A DNA stretch of 64,000 bases from Alphaproteobacteria bacterium (lineage in GTDB: Bacteria; Pseudomonadota; Alphaproteobacteria; UBA8366; Aestuariispiraceae): NCBI GenBank assembly GCA_033344895.1, contig JAWPMN010000001.1, positions 2,426,001 to 2,490,000 on the forward strand, in the 5' to 3' direction. This document shows positions 45,460 through 54,439 of the stretch, one piece after another. Position numbers and translations under genes: made by a program. The notes under the pieces were generated by a model, which was given only the letters and a program-made list of their open reading frames with translations, had not been told where the DNA came from and ran no database searches. Numbering within the stretch: position 1 is the first letter of the stretch; every line of letters starts with the position of its first letter.

Positions 45460-46149
45460 ATGACCGAAGAGACGCATATCCTCGTCGTTGACGACGACGC
45501 CCGGCTCCGCAGCCTGTTGCGGGACTATCTGACGAAGGAAGGGTTTCGCATAACCCTGTCAGAAGATGCGGCCGATGCGCGCCGGAAGATGGCTGCGATT
45601 ACCTTCGACTTGATGATCCTGGACGTCATGATGCCGGGAGAGAGCGGTCTGGATCTGGCCAAGGCCGTGCGCGGTGATAGCGGCGTGCCGATTTTGATGC
45701 TGACCGCCATGGGCGAGACCGGCGACAGGATCCTGGGGCTGGAGGCGGGGGCCGACGATTATCTGCCGAAACCCTTCGAGCCCCGTGAACTCATTCTGCG
45801 CATCCAATCGATCTTGCGGCGCATTCCCTCGGCGGAAGAGCCGACCCGTGCTTCCGTTGTCCGATTGGGGCGGCTGCAATTCGATCTGGGGCGTGAGCTT
45901 CTGCTGCAGGGCGACAGTCCGATCAGACTGACCACGAACGAAACCGCCTTGATGAAGGTTCTGGCGGCGGAACCGGGCCGGATCATGGCCCGGGAAGAAC
46001 TGACCCATATCCTTCAGATCGACGGCGGGGACCGTGCGGTCGATGTACAGGTCACGCGCCTGCGCCGGAAGGTGGAACCCGATCCCAAGAACCCGCGCTA
46101 TCTGCAGACCGTGCGCGGCCGCGGCTATGTTCTGAGGCCGGACGGATGA
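45460..46149 (+). CDS. OmpR-family response regulator
   Basis: A 229-residue DNA-binding regulator. The receiver domain has DDD at 11-13, phospho-acceptor Asp55, Thr82 and Lys104; the C-terminal winged helix ends in QVTRLRRKVEPDPKNPRYLQTVRGRGYVL. Its stop overlaps the kinase start by 4 bp. The frame is open from 45283, but ATG at 45460 matches the family start. The receiver pattern resembles the OmpR/PetR type of alphaproteobacteria. Direct repeats upstream may be its own sites. Confidence 0.93.
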   Translation: MTEETHILVVDDDARLRSLLRDYLTKEGFRITLSEDAADARRKMAAITFDLMILDVMMPGESGLDLAKAVRGDSGVPILMLTAMGETGDRILGLEAGADDYLPKPFEPRELILRIQSILRRIPSAEEPTRASVVRLGRLQFDLGRELLLQGDSPIRLTTNETALMKVLAAEPGRIMAREELTHILQIDGGDRAVDVQVTRLRRKVEPDPKNPRYLQTVRGRGYVLRPDG

Positions 46150-47504
46150 GCAACCCGCGGACCCGGGGACCGATCGGATCGGCGGCAAGGTCGGTTCGTC
46201 TGGCGATCAAAAGCGTGCTGCCGAAGCGGCTTTTCGGCCGGGCGCTGATGATCATCGTCATTCCGCTGATCCTGCTTCAGGTCGTGTCGGCCTGGATATT
46301 CTATGACAGACACTGGGACACGGTAACCTGGCGCCTGTCGGTCAGCGTGACCGGTGACATTGCCAACGCCATCGAACAACTGCGCCGCGACCCGGAAAAC
46401 CGGGATGAGATCTTCAGGGCGGTGCGCAGGCACCAGGAGCTCGAACTCGCGCTTTATCCGGGTGAAATCCTGCCCAATCAGCAATACGAACTGACCGGGC
46501 TGCTGGATACCCTGCTCGCTGCAGCCATGGAGGAGCGGGTCCGGCGGCCCTTCGTGATCGACAGCGAATCCCGCGATGAACAGGTCATCATCCATGTGCA
46601 GCTGAAGGATGCCGTTCTGACGATCGTGGTGCCGCGCAGCAGGCTGTTCAGTTCGACCACCTATATCTTCATCCTTTGGATGGTCGGCACATCGCTGGTG
46701 CTGTTTGCGGTCGCGTCGATCTTCATGCGCAATCAGGTGCGTCCGATCCGGCGGCTTGCCCGCGCGGTCGAAAGCTTCGGCAAGGGACGTGAGCCGGAGG
46801 AGGACTTCAAACCGGAGGGGGCGCTGGAGATCCGCCAGGCCGCCGCCGCATTCAACCTGATGTCGGAGCGGATTCGCCGGCAGGTTCGCCAGCGTACGGA
46901 TATGCTGTCGGGCGTCAGCCACGATCTGCGTACGCCGCTGACCCGGATGAAGCTGCAGATCGCCATGCTTGGCGAGACCCCGGAAACGCAGGAACTGTCC
47001 GCCAATGTCTCCGAAATGGAGAAGATGATTCAGGATTACCTGACCTTCGCACGGGGAGAGGGGGGCGAAAAATCCATCGAAAGCGATCTGGGACAGATCG
47101 TGGCGGACCTGGGTGCGAAATGGCGGGCGGGCGGTATCGCGCTGGACTGTCATGTGGAGGGCAAGATCATTGCCTGGCTGAAGCCCAACGCCCTGAAGCG
47201 CTGCATCGACAATCTCATCGCCAATGCGTCGCGCTATGGAACCCAGGTCTGGATTCATGCGGGACGGCGCGGGCAGGCCATCGAGGTGCTGGTAGACGAC
47301 AACGGGCCCGGCATTCCGGAGGACGAACGCGAGGATGCCTTCCGGCCGTTCTACCGACTGGATCGTTCCCGGAATCCGGCGACGGGAGGCACCGGCCTGG
47401 GATTGTCAATCAGCCGCGACGTGGCACGGACCCATGGGGGGGATATCTTTCTGGAGGATTCGCCGCATGGCGGCCTGCGGGCGCGGGTGCGCCTGCCGCT
47501 CTAG
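46146..47504 (+). CDS. EnvZ-like sensor histidine kinase
   Basis: A 452-residue membrane kinase cognate to the overlapping response regulator. Transmembrane helices lie at about 33-52 and 173-193 with a periplasmic sensor between them. A HAMP domain (VRPIRRLARAVESFGKG) leads to the HisKA helix with His259 in SGVSHDLRTPLTRMK, then the ATPase domain with the N box (IDNLIANASRYG), G1 (VDDNGPGIPEDERED) and G2 (GGTGLGLSI). The signal is unknown. It is in an operon with the regulator through a 4-bp overlap. Confidence 0.93.
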   Translation: MSNPRTRGPIGSAARSVRLAIKSVLPKRLFGRALMIIVIPLILLQVVSAWIFYDRHWDTVTWRLSVSVTGDIANAIEQLRRDPENRDEIFRAVRRHQELELALYPGEILPNQQYELTGLLDTLLAAAMEERVRRPFVIDSESRDEQVIIHVQLKDAVLTIVVPRSRLFSSTTYIFILWMVGTSLVLFAVASIFMRNQVRPIRRLARAVESFGKGREPEEDFKPEGALEIRQAAAAFNLMSERIRRQVRQRTDMLSGVSHDLRTPLTRMKLQIAMLGETPETQELSANVSEMEKMIQDYLTFARGEGGEKSIESDLGQIVADLGAKWRAGGIALDCHVEGKIIAWLKPNALKRCIDNLIANASRYGTQVWIHAGRRGQAIEVLVDDNGPGIPEDEREDAFRPFYRLDRSRNPATGGTGLGLSISRDVARTHGGDIFLEDSPHGGLRARVRLPL

Positions 47505-47511
47505 TTGCCCC

Positions 47512-48477
47512 TCAGGACGCCGTCCGCTGCTTGTAGGTCGATACGGCAGAGGAAATCTGACCGGCGATGTCGACCGCGGACAGGTCCGGATTGAACGCGG
47601 CCAGAATCGCCTCGGACATCGGCTTCAGCAAATCCACGTCCTTCTTTTCCGGATGCGTGATGCTGTCCGCTATCGACGAGGCGACGCGGATCATCGCGTT
47701 GCACAGGCTGCTGACATGCTCATAGTCCGTGCCCTTCATCCGGTTCCCGGTATCTCTGGAAACCGCTATCAGACGATCGACCGTCTTGATCCGCTCGTCG
47801 GTGACATCGAACTTCTTCAACTCGGGCATCAGAAGATTGACCAGGAAGCCGATTTGGAACGCATTCCGCTTCAGACGCTGGTCATTGATATCGCTTTGGG
47901 CCTCACGGATCGCATTTTCGATTGCGGTCCGGTCGACCGGCTCCCCCCGGACCTTGGAGCGTAGGGTGTTTGGGACCTCGATGGTCGGAATTTCCGATCC
48001 GCGCCCGACGTCCTTGCGGCGGTCCGGGCCGATATAGTCACTGGTCACGACAAAGGGTTTGCGGTTGTTGACCAATACCTTGATGCGCTCGAACACCTGC
48101 GCCGGGCTGAGCGGCTTCACCAGCAGGTCATCGGTTCCCGACGATGCCACACGCTTAACCTGTTCGCGCGTCGGCTCCCAGATCGTGACGATCACCGGAA
48201 CAAAGGGGTTCCGGCCCAGCTTGTTGTAGCGAAGGTCGGTGATGAGCCGGTCGGCTTCGCTCTCGTCCATCTCCGAATCCATGACCACAAGGTCCGGATC
48301 GTTCTTGATGATCGCCTCGCGCAGCATTGCCACCCGGTCGAAATCATAGACGTTTTCGTAACCCTGCCGGTTCAGCGCCGCGCGAATTGCATGGCGCAGC
48401 TGAGCTTCCGGCTCGCCGAACACGATCCGAACGTCGCGGCCCTTGTCCGGGGCAGAGTTGTTGTTTTGTAAACTCAT
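47512..48477 (-). CDS. Response regulator with helical C-terminal domain
   Basis: A 321-residue protein with an N-terminal receiver domain (VRIVFGEPEAQLRHAIRAAL, phospho-acceptor Asp67 in LVVMDSEM, and LLVKPLSPAQVFERIK). A linker with SDYIGPDRRKD follows, a short motif common after receiver or PilZ-like domains in alphaproteobacteria. Residues about 175-321 are helical with no DNA-binding motif, so it likely acts by protein contact. It faces the kinase gene tail to tail with a 7-bp gap; whether it belongs to the same pathway is unclear. Confidence 0.82.
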   Translation of the reverse strand: MSLQNNNSAPDKGRDVRIVFGEPEAQLRHAIRAALNRQGYENVYDFDRVAMLREAIIKNDPDLVVMDSEMDESEADRLITDLRYNKLGRNPFVPVIVTIWEPTREQVKRVASSGTDDLLVKPLSPAQVFERIKVLVNNRKPFVVTSDYIGPDRRKDVGRGSEIPTIEVPNTLRSKVRGEPVDRTAIENAIREAQSDINDQRLKRNAFQIGFLVNLLMPELKKFDVTDERIKTVDRLIAVSRDTGNRMKGTDYEHVSSLCNAMIRVASSIADSITHPEKKDVDLLKPMSEAILAAFNPDLSAVDIAGQISSAVSTYKQRTAS

Positions 48478-48618
48478 AGCGCGATCTTTATCGCACCGTT
48501 TGCATGGGGAGGCAATTGATCGCCTCTGCGATGCGCGTCCCCTTCAGGTTGATTTTGCCGCAGAATGGACATGGAAACTTCGGTGGACCGGCCAGACCCG
48601 TCGGGGCATAGTCCGGCC

Positions 48619-50406
48619 ATGAAGACAATCGGCAAGATTTTTCTCTGGGCCTTCGCCCTGCTGGGCGGACTGACATTTCTTTCGGTAGCCGCGATCGTGG
48701 CCTTTACCGCCAGTCAGCGCGGCAAGCCGCCGCCCTTGCCGGACAAGGCGGTGCTCAGCCTCGACTGGAACGAGGCGCTGGAGGAACGTCATGCGACGGC
48801 GCCGCTGTTCAAGCCGGTTCCGCCCGCAACCGTCCTGGATACGCTGACGGCGTTGGAACGCGCCGCGGCCCTGCCGCAGGTCAAGGCCCTGGTCGTGCAA
48901 CTGGGGGCGGAGCCGATGGAATTCGCCCGTGCCCAGGAACTGGCGGATGCGGTCCGGACGTTCCGGGAATCCGGAAAGCCCGCCTATGCCTATGCGGACG
49001 ATCTCGCGGCTTTCGGGGATGCCACGCCGGAAGTGATGCTGGCTGCGGCCTTCGACAAGGTATGGATGGCGCCGTCCGGTATCGTCGGCCTGACCGGTGT
49101 GTCGCTGGAAGTGCCCTATTTCGCCGAAGGGCTGAACGAGTTGGGCGTGACGGCAGAGTTCGAACAACGCCATGAGTTCAAGGGCGGTGCCGACCCCTTC
49201 ACCCAGGAGCGAATGCCCCTGCCGGTGCGACGGTCTCTGGGGACCCTTGCGAAGGGACTCCTGGATCAGGCTGTTGCGGCGATCGCGTCAGATCGCGCGC
49301 TTGCGCCGGATACGGTTCGCACGCTCATCGACCAGGGACCTTTGCTGGGGGATGAGGCGGTTTCCGCCGGGCTGATCGACGGTCTGCTGTATCGCGAGCA
49401 GTTCGAGGCCGAGGTCGATGCGGTCGCCGGCGAGGACGCAAACTGGATCGATGCCCCCTATCTGCTGGCAGCGAGCGAGGAGGACGCGGACGGCGTGACC
49501 GAGCCCGTTGCAAAGGTCGCCGTTCTGTATGGGATCGGTCCGATCGGTGTGGGCAACAGTGACAGCCCGTTCGCGGATCCGGGGTTCGATTCCGACGCCC
49601 TGATCGAGACGATGCATTCGATCATTGAGGACAGCAGTCATGACGCCGTGCTGCTGCGCATCGACAGCCCGGGCGGTGCCTACGGACCGTCGGACGCGGT
49701 TTGGCATACGGTCGGCCTGCTGCGGGAGGCCGGGATTCCTGTCGTGGTTTCGATGGGCGGCACGGCGGCCAGCGGCGGTTACTTCGTATCCGTCGCGGCG
49801 GATCGCATAGTCGCCCAGCCGACCACGATCACCGGCTCGGTCGGCGTCTATGCCGGCAAGTTCGATGCCAGCCGCCTCTGGGACAATCTCGGGGTTCAGT
49901 GGGATCGCATTTCCGTGGGCGAGAATGCCGGCATGTGGAGCATGACACGCGGCTTCGACCGGTCCGAACGGGAACGCTTCGCCCGGGCCATCGACTTCGT
50001 CTATGCCGATTTCACGACCAAGGTGGCTCAGGGACGCGGGTTCGATGCGGAAACGCTCGATCAGGTGACGCGGGGGCGGATATTCACGGGCGCTGATGCG
50101 CTGGCGGCCGGCCTGGTGGATCGCCTGGGCGGGTTCCCGGCTGCGATCGCGGAACTCAAGGACCTGATGCAGATTCCGCAGGACGCGGAAATCGAGCTGG
50201 AGGTACTGCCGGAGCCGAAGAAGCCCTGGCAGGCCCTGATGGAAGCGGCGGAATCCGGCGATTTCGAACTGGGTGCCGCGACATTGGTCGCCGACGCGGT
50301 CGAACGGCGGATCGTGGCACGACTGGAATCGGTTCTGGGCGACCTGGATCGTGTGGCCGCGCCGCACGGACTGGTATCCGCTCCGCCGGTCAGACTGGCG
50401 CGTTAA
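48619..50406 (+). CDS. sppA: Signal peptide peptidase SppA, 67K type
   Basis: A 595-residue inner-membrane serine protease of family S49, double-length type. An N-terminal anchor helix (8-30) is followed by two repeated S49 domains. The lysine is Lys188 in HEFKGGADPF (first domain) and the nucleophile is Ser385 in GGTAASGGYFVSVAADRIVA (second domain), matching the Ser-Lys dyad of E. coli SppA split across the repeat. It digests cleaved signal peptides. An upstream in-frame ATG at 48565 adds 18 residues; ATG 48619 puts the helix at the N-terminus. Confidence 0.94.
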   Translation: MKTIGKIFLWAFALLGGLTFLSVAAIVAFTASQRGKPPPLPDKAVLSLDWNEALEERHATAPLFKPVPPATVLDTLTALERAAALPQVKALVVQLGAEPMEFARAQELADAVRTFRESGKPAYAYADDLAAFGDATPEVMLAAAFDKVWMAPSGIVGLTGVSLEVPYFAEGLNELGVTAEFEQRHEFKGGADPFTQERMPLPVRRSLGTLAKGLLDQAVAAIASDRALAPDTVRTLIDQGPLLGDEAVSAGLIDGLLYREQFEAEVDAVAGEDANWIDAPYLLAASEEDADGVTEPVAKVAVLYGIGPIGVGNSDSPFADPGFDSDALIETMHSIIEDSSHDAVLLRIDSPGGAYGPSDAVWHTVGLLREAGIPVVVSMGGTAASGGYFVSVAADRIVAQPTTITGSVGVYAGKFDASRLWDNLGVQWDRISVGENAGMWSMTRGFDRSERERFARAIDFVYADFTTKVAQGRGFDAETLDQVTRGRIFTGADALAAGLVDRLGGFPAAIAELKDLMQIPQDAEIELEVLPEPKKPWQALMEAAESGDFELGAATLVADAVERRIVARLESVLGDLDRVAAPHGLVSAPPVRLAR

Positions 50407-50426
50407 GTCCAGCCACGGACAGACTG

Positions 50427-51215
50427 TCAGTCCGGTTTGCGGCCGTAGAGATGGCAGGGGCGCAACGCGCCCTCCGCCACGGCCTGCTTGCGGATTTCAA
50501 AGCTTCTGCTGCGCTGGATCGCGGCGTCCATGCCGATGGTTGCTTCCAACTGCTGGAAGCCGGGACCGGTGACCTGCAACTCCTCCTTCTTCAGCTCCTC
50601 GCCGTACCACGCGTTGCGGTCGCGGACGCGGACATCCTGAAACCCGGCTTCCGCGAGCGCCCGTTCCGTCATGGCCGGCGTCGCGAAGTCGGCAACGAGA
50701 CCGTTTTGATCCCCCCAGGTCTTCAGGATCTCCGGCAACGGGCCGTCATCCGCGCCGCCGCGCAGCCAATCGCTGGCAATCAGCCTCCCGCCCGGCCTCA
50801 GAACGCGCAGCAGATCGGCGTAAAGCGTCCGCTTCTCCGGGATATGCAACATGGCGTCCTTGCTGAAGACCGCATCGAACCTGTTCGCGGCGAAAGGCAG
50901 GGGGCCCGGCTCGACCAGTTGAACGTCTATGCGCCCGGACAGATCGGCCGCCGCGACCCGATGACCGGCATGCTCGACCAGTTGCGGTTCCACATCGATC
51001 GCCGTGACATGCGCGGCGCCGTATTCCTCAACCAGGATAAGATCGATACCGCCTACACCACAGCCGATATCCAGAACCTCCAGCCCGTCCAGACGTGTGC
51101 CGTCCATCATGGTCGCGATTTCGGCAGGCCCGCCTGGTGACAGGAAGCCGTCGCCCCAGATCGCCTGAAGGGCTTCGATGAAGCTGTCCGGGTAATGCAG
51201 GTCCTGTTCACTCAT
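50427..51215 (-). CDS. Class I SAM-dependent methyltransferase
   Basis: A 262-residue methyltransferase with motif I VLDIGCGVGGIDL, post-I AIDVEP, motif II FDAVFSKDAMLHIPEK and motif III LRPGGRLIASDW. The pattern and size resemble phosphoethanolamine- or small-molecule N-methyltransferases (UbiE-like fold); the substrate is not established. The frame is open far upstream, but its ATG at 51215 overlaps the stop of the RidA gene by 4 bp, a coupled pair. Confidence 0.85.
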   Translation of the reverse strand: MSEQDLHYPDSFIEALQAIWGDGFLSPGGPAEIATMMDGTRLDGLEVLDIGCGVGGIDLILVEEYGAAHVTAIDVEPQLVEHAGHRVAAADLSGRIDVQLVEPGPLPFAANRFDAVFSKDAMLHIPEKRTLYADLLRVLRPGGRLIASDWLRGGADDGPLPEILKTWGDQNGLVADFATPAMTERALAEAGFQDVRVRDRNAWYGEELKKEELQVTGPGFQQLEATIGMDAAIQRSRSFEIRKQAVAEGALRPCHLYGRKPD

Positions 51216-51592
51216 CCTACGGCTTCGCCCTCGATCTCGACGGTCAGTTCGGGCATTGCCAGACCGGCAACGATCAGCAGCGTCGAGGCCGGGGCGTGGC
51301 CTTCCAACATCTCGTCGCGTATCTGGCGATACAGCGATACGTCCTGCGGGCGGGTCAGAAAGACCGTGACCTTGATCAGGTCTTCCTTGCCCAGGCCTTC
51401 TTCGGCCAGCACGGCAAAGAGATTTGTCCAGCAGCGGCGCATCTGGTCTTCGCTGGATTGTTCCAGTGTGCCGTCCGGTTTCACACCGATCTGGCCGGAG
51501 ACGACGACCCTTCGACTTTCCGCCCTGATGGCCACCCCTTGGCTGTAATTCGATGCCGGCGCAGCGATGCCGGAAGGATTGTATCGGCGCAT
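51212..51592 (-). CDS. RidA/YjgF family protein
   Basis: A 126-residue RidA-superfamily protein, which typically hydrolyses reactive enamine or imine intermediates in a trimer. The family features RVVVSGQIGVKPDGT, KVTVFLTRPQDVSLYRQIRDEM and the C-terminal IVAGLAMPELTVEIEGEAV are visible; the active-site Arg of the R-x-A-V region is not obvious, so it may belong to a non-RidA subgroup. It is translationally coupled to the downstream methyltransferase. Confidence 0.85.
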   Translation of the reverse strand: MRRYNPSGIAAPASNYSQGVAIRAESRRVVVSGQIGVKPDGTLEQSSEDQMRRCWTNLFAVLAEEGLGKEDLIKVTVFLTRPQDVSLYRQIRDEMLEGHAPASTLLIVAGLAMPELTVEIEGEAVG

Positions 51593-51670
51593 GACCTGTC
51601 CTCCATCGTACCGAATGGAAAAAGCCTATCGGATCGCCGGGCGCAATCCAATGCCGGTCGACATTCCGGT

Positions 51671-52006
51671 TCAGGCGATACCGGACCCCACCAACACGGC
51701 ATAGGTCGCGACTCCCGCCGCCAGGCCGGTCGGAACCGATTTGCCGCGCCAGTACCAGGCCGCCAGTCCGACCAGAAAGGCGATGAGACGCCAGACCATC
51801 CTGTCGGGCTCCATGTCGCCGCCCGGCATCAGCAGAACCCGGGCCATCAGGCCCGCGACCATGGCGTAGGCGACGCAGCCGATCCAGACGAAGAGCGGGC
51901 TGTCCTGCCGTACGCGGGTCTCCACCGCGACCCCGAGAACGCGCCACATGAAGGTTCCCAGGCCGCCGACGGCGACGGCAATCCAGATTTCCGTATCGCC
52001 CATCAT
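51671..52006 (-). CDS. azlD: AzlD-family branched-chain amino acid transport protein
   Basis: A 111-residue small membrane protein with three to four helices (IWIAVAVGGLGTFMWRVLGV, VAYAMVAGLMARVLL, LIAFLVGLAAWYWRG, LAAGVATYAVLVGSG), the AzlD subunit of the two-part exporter for branched-chain amino acids or analogues. Its start overlaps the AzlC stop by 4 bp, the usual azlC-azlD arrangement. Confidence 0.88.
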   Translation of the reverse strand: MMGDTEIWIAVAVGGLGTFMWRVLGVAVETRVRQDSPLFVWIGCVAYAMVAGLMARVLLMPGGDMEPDRMVWRLIAFLVGLAAWYWRGKSVPTGLAAGVATYAVLVGSGIA

Positions 52007-52743
52007 CCGTTATCCCCGCCATCCGTCGGGAACAGGCGCGGTGCGCTCAGGAAGGCGAGGGTGCCGCCCAGCAGGCCGGCAGCAATCACCGACCAGTCGC
52101 CCATCATCGGGTAGAACCCGACGCCGACCAGAATGCCGAACACGACGGACAGCCGGTTGACCCATTGCCGGGCACCGCTGATCAGCAGCAGCAGATAAAG
52201 CGGTGTCATGAAAATGGTCACTGTCAGAACCGATTCCGGCACGACACGGCCCATCTGGTGGCCGACGAGCGTTCCGGTCAGGCCGGCGGCAATCAGTGTC
52301 GCAGCAAAGCCGAGATAGTAGGTCAGGCGCTGCGGATTCGGGACGTGATCGCTGCGTGTCATCATCTGCGTCCAGCAGGAGATAGCCATGGTCTGCATCA
52401 GGAGCACGCGTGCCGGGAAGGGGACGCGCTTGCCACCCAGCACGGCGGAGAGGCCGGTGACCGACATCGGCAGCATGCGCAGATTGGCCAGCGCAACGGC
52501 CACGAAGAGTGCCAGAAGCCCGCCGCCGCCTGCGTGAATCTCGATCAGCGCGACCTGCCCGGCGATGCCCCAGACAAAGGCGGTGACCCCCATCGCCGGC
52601 AGCAGCGCGATTCCGGCATCCTGTGCCATGGCTCCGAAGCCGACCATGGTCAGGCCGAGGCCCAGCGCCGGGACGTTCAGACAGTCCAGCATGCCGCGCA
52701 GGGCGGGACGGGGCAGGGGCGGCGGCGCTGTGGCGTCGGTCAC
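52003..52743 (-). CDS. azlC: AzlC-family branched-chain amino acid permease
   Basis: A 246-residue inner-membrane permease with five or more spans, beginning MTDATAPPPLPRPALRGMLDCLNVPALGLGLTMVGFGAMAQDAG, the AzlC (LIV-E class) N-terminal pattern; GVTAFVWGIAGQVALIE and NLRMLPMSVTGLSAVLG are typical. With AzlD it should export branched-chain amino acids or toxic analogues; the real substrate is inferred from the family. It lies downstream of the sucB terminator on the same strand, so it is probably transcribed separately. Confidence 0.88.
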   Translation of the reverse strand: MTDATAPPPLPRPALRGMLDCLNVPALGLGLTMVGFGAMAQDAGIALLPAMGVTAFVWGIAGQVALIEIHAGGGGLLALFVAVALANLRMLPMSVTGLSAVLGGKRVPFPARVLLMQTMAISCWTQMMTRSDHVPNPQRLTYYLGFAATLIAAGLTGTLVGHQMGRVVPESVLTVTIFMTPLYLLLLISGARQWVNRLSVVFGILVGVGFYPMMGDWSVIAAGLLGGTLAFLSAPRLFPTDGGDNG

Positions 52744-52980
52744 GGAATGCAGGCACCTGTCTTATGGAACAACGGATCGCCCGAAGCTTGGCGCAGCGCG
52801 CCAATGGGTTCAACCATGGGCATGCTGCAGTGCAGGATCAGCACCTGTAACCACGCGTCAGGTGTTGCACGCCTTCAGCGCCGCCGGACAGGCGGACCAC
52901 ATACCGCGGCCGGTGTCACACCGTGCCATTCGCCCCCGATTTGTCCGGATCGTTGCGATCATGGCGGCACAGGCCGGCCG
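52744..52980. other. Intergenic region upstream of azlC
   Basis: The 297-bp space from azlC to sucB contains the sucB terminator at its right end (52981-53017). The remaining 237 bp should hold the azlCD promoter on the minus strand. I see a few short GC-rich inverted repeats but no convincing promoter, operator or small ORF. Confidence 0.4.
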
Positions 52981-53017
52981 AAAAAGTAAGAGGGGAGGCA
53001 AGTTGTTGCCTCCCCTC
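52981..53017 (-). terminator. Intrinsic terminator of the sucCDAB operon
   Basis: AGGGGAGGCAA (52991-53001) pairs perfectly with TTGCCTCCCCT (53006-53016) around GTTG, extended by a G-C pair at 52990/53017. On the minus strand the stem is followed by CTTACTTTTT (plus-strand A run 52981-52985), just after the sucB stop codon. Confidence 0.85.
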
Positions 53018-53040
53018 CCGATGAATGGACGTGCCGTGGA

Positions 53041-54342
53041 TCAGACGTCGATCAGCAGGCGGGCCGGGTCTTCCAGCATTTCCTTGATGCGGACCAGGAA
53101 GGTGACCGCCTCGCGGCCGTCGATGATCCGGTGATCGTAGGAATGCGCGACATACATCATGTTGCCGACGACGATGTCGCCCTTGGCGTTCACGATCGGG
53201 CGCTTCTGGATCTTGTGCATGCCCAGGATGCCAGACTGCGGCGGGTTGATGATCGGCGTCGACAGCAGCGACCCGAACACTCCGCCATTGGTGATCGTGA
53301 AGGTTCCGCCCTGCATCTCGGCCATGCTCAGCTTGCCGTCACGGGCCCGTCGGCCGAAATCGGCGATGGCCGCTTCGATCTCTGCAAAGCTCTTCTTGTC
53401 AGCGTCGCGCAGAACCGGAACCACCAGACCCTGCGGCGTGCCGACGGCAATGCCGATGTCATAGTAGTTCTTGTAGATGACCTGATCGCCGTAGATTTCC
53501 GCATTCACGGCCGGCAATTCCTGAAGCGCCGCGACCGCCGCCTTCACGAAGAAGGACATGAAGCCCAGCTTCACGGAATGCTTCTTCTCGAAGCGTTCCT
53601 TGTAATCGGCACGGACCTTCATCATCGGGCCCATGTCGATTTCGTTGAAGGTCGTCAGCATCGCCGCCGTGTTCTGCGCTTCCTTCAGGCGGGTCGCGAT
53701 GACCTTGCGCAGCTTCGACATGCGGACATGTTCTTCACCGCGCGGATCGGGCGTGCGCTCGGGCAGGGCTTCGTATGTCGGGGTGGCGGGCTTTGCGCCA
53801 CCGACCGGGGCTGCCGCCGGGGCAGCCGGTTTCGCGGTCGGGGCTGCCGCCTTGCCGCCGGACTTCAGGTAGTTCTGAACGTCCTCTTTCGTCAGGTTGC
53901 CCTTGGGGCCGCTGGCCGGGATCTTCGACGCATCCAGATCGTTCTCCGCGACCATCTTTGCGACCGCCGGAGACAGGGTCTCGTTCGTCGCCGTGGCCGC
54001 CTGACCGGAATCGGGCTTCTCCGCCGGGGCTTCCTGCTTGGCAGGCGCTTCCTTGGCGGGTTCGGGCTTCACTTCCGCCGCCGGTGCGGAGGCGTTGCCG
54101 GAGGCTCCCTCCTCAATTCGGCAGAGCAGCGCGCCGACCTCGACGTCGCTGCCGTCGGCCGCGACGATTTCCGTCAGGGCGCCCGCCACGGGGGAGGGCA
54201 CTTCGATGGTCACCTTGTCGGTTTCCAGTTCGACCAGCGGCTCATCCTTGGCGATCGAGTCGCCGACCTGTTTGAACCATTGGATCACACTCGCTTCGCT
54301 GACCGATTCACCGAGCGTGGGGACCGTTACATCCGTCGCCAT
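53041..54342 (-). CDS. sucB: 2-oxoglutarate dehydrogenase E2, dihydrolipoamide succinyltransferase
   Basis: E2 core of the 2-oxoglutarate dehydrogenase complex, 433 residues. It has an N-terminal lipoyl domain with Lys43 in [13 protein letters not shown], an Ala/Pro/Lys linker, a peripheral-subunit-binding domain ([35 protein letters not shown]), a second Ala/Pro linker and the catalytic domain with His404 and Asp408 in [12 protein letters not shown]. The ATG at 54342 has GAGAGGA upstream; the frame extends to 54426 through hairpins. lpd (E3) is not found next to it in this window. Confidence 0.96.
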   Translation of the reverse strand: MATDVTVPTLGESVSEASVIQWFKQVGDSIAKDEPLVELETDKVTIEVPSPVAGALTEIVAADGSDVEVGALLCRIEEGASGNASAPAAEVKPEPAKEAPAKQEAPAEKPDSGQAATATNETLSPAVAKMVAENDLDASKIPASGPKGNLTKEDVQNYLKSGGKAAAPTAKPAAPAAAPVGGAKPATPTYEALPERTPDPRGEEHVRMSKLRKVIATRLKEAQNTAAMLTTFNEIDMGPMMKVRADYKERFEKKHSVKLGFMSFFVKAAVAALQELPAVNAEIYGDQVIYKNYYDIGIAVGTPQGLVVPVLRDADKKSFAEIEAAIADFGRRARDGKLSMAEMQGGTFTITNGGVFGSLLSTPIINPPQSGILGMHKIQKRPIVNAKGDIVVGNMMYVAHSYDHRIIDGREAVTFLVRIKEMLEDPARLLIDV

Positions 54343-54361
54343 AGTATCCTCTCGTATGTCT

Positions 54362-54415
54362 GGCCCCGGGTTTCGTCCAAGGGGTTGACCCTGGGGCCGG
54401 CGGGGCCGAAGCCCC
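54362..54415 (-). repeat. Tandem hairpins between sucA and sucB
   Basis: GGCCCCGGGT (54362-54371) pairs with CCCTGGGGCC-type sequence (54388-54398) in about a 10-bp stem; next to it CGGGGC (54400-54405) and GCCCCG (54410-54415) form a 6-bp stem around CGAA. There is no T run, so this is more likely mRNA processing or stability structure than a full terminator. Confidence 0.5.
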
Positions 54416-54439
54416 GGTTCAGTCATCAGATCCGTTCAG

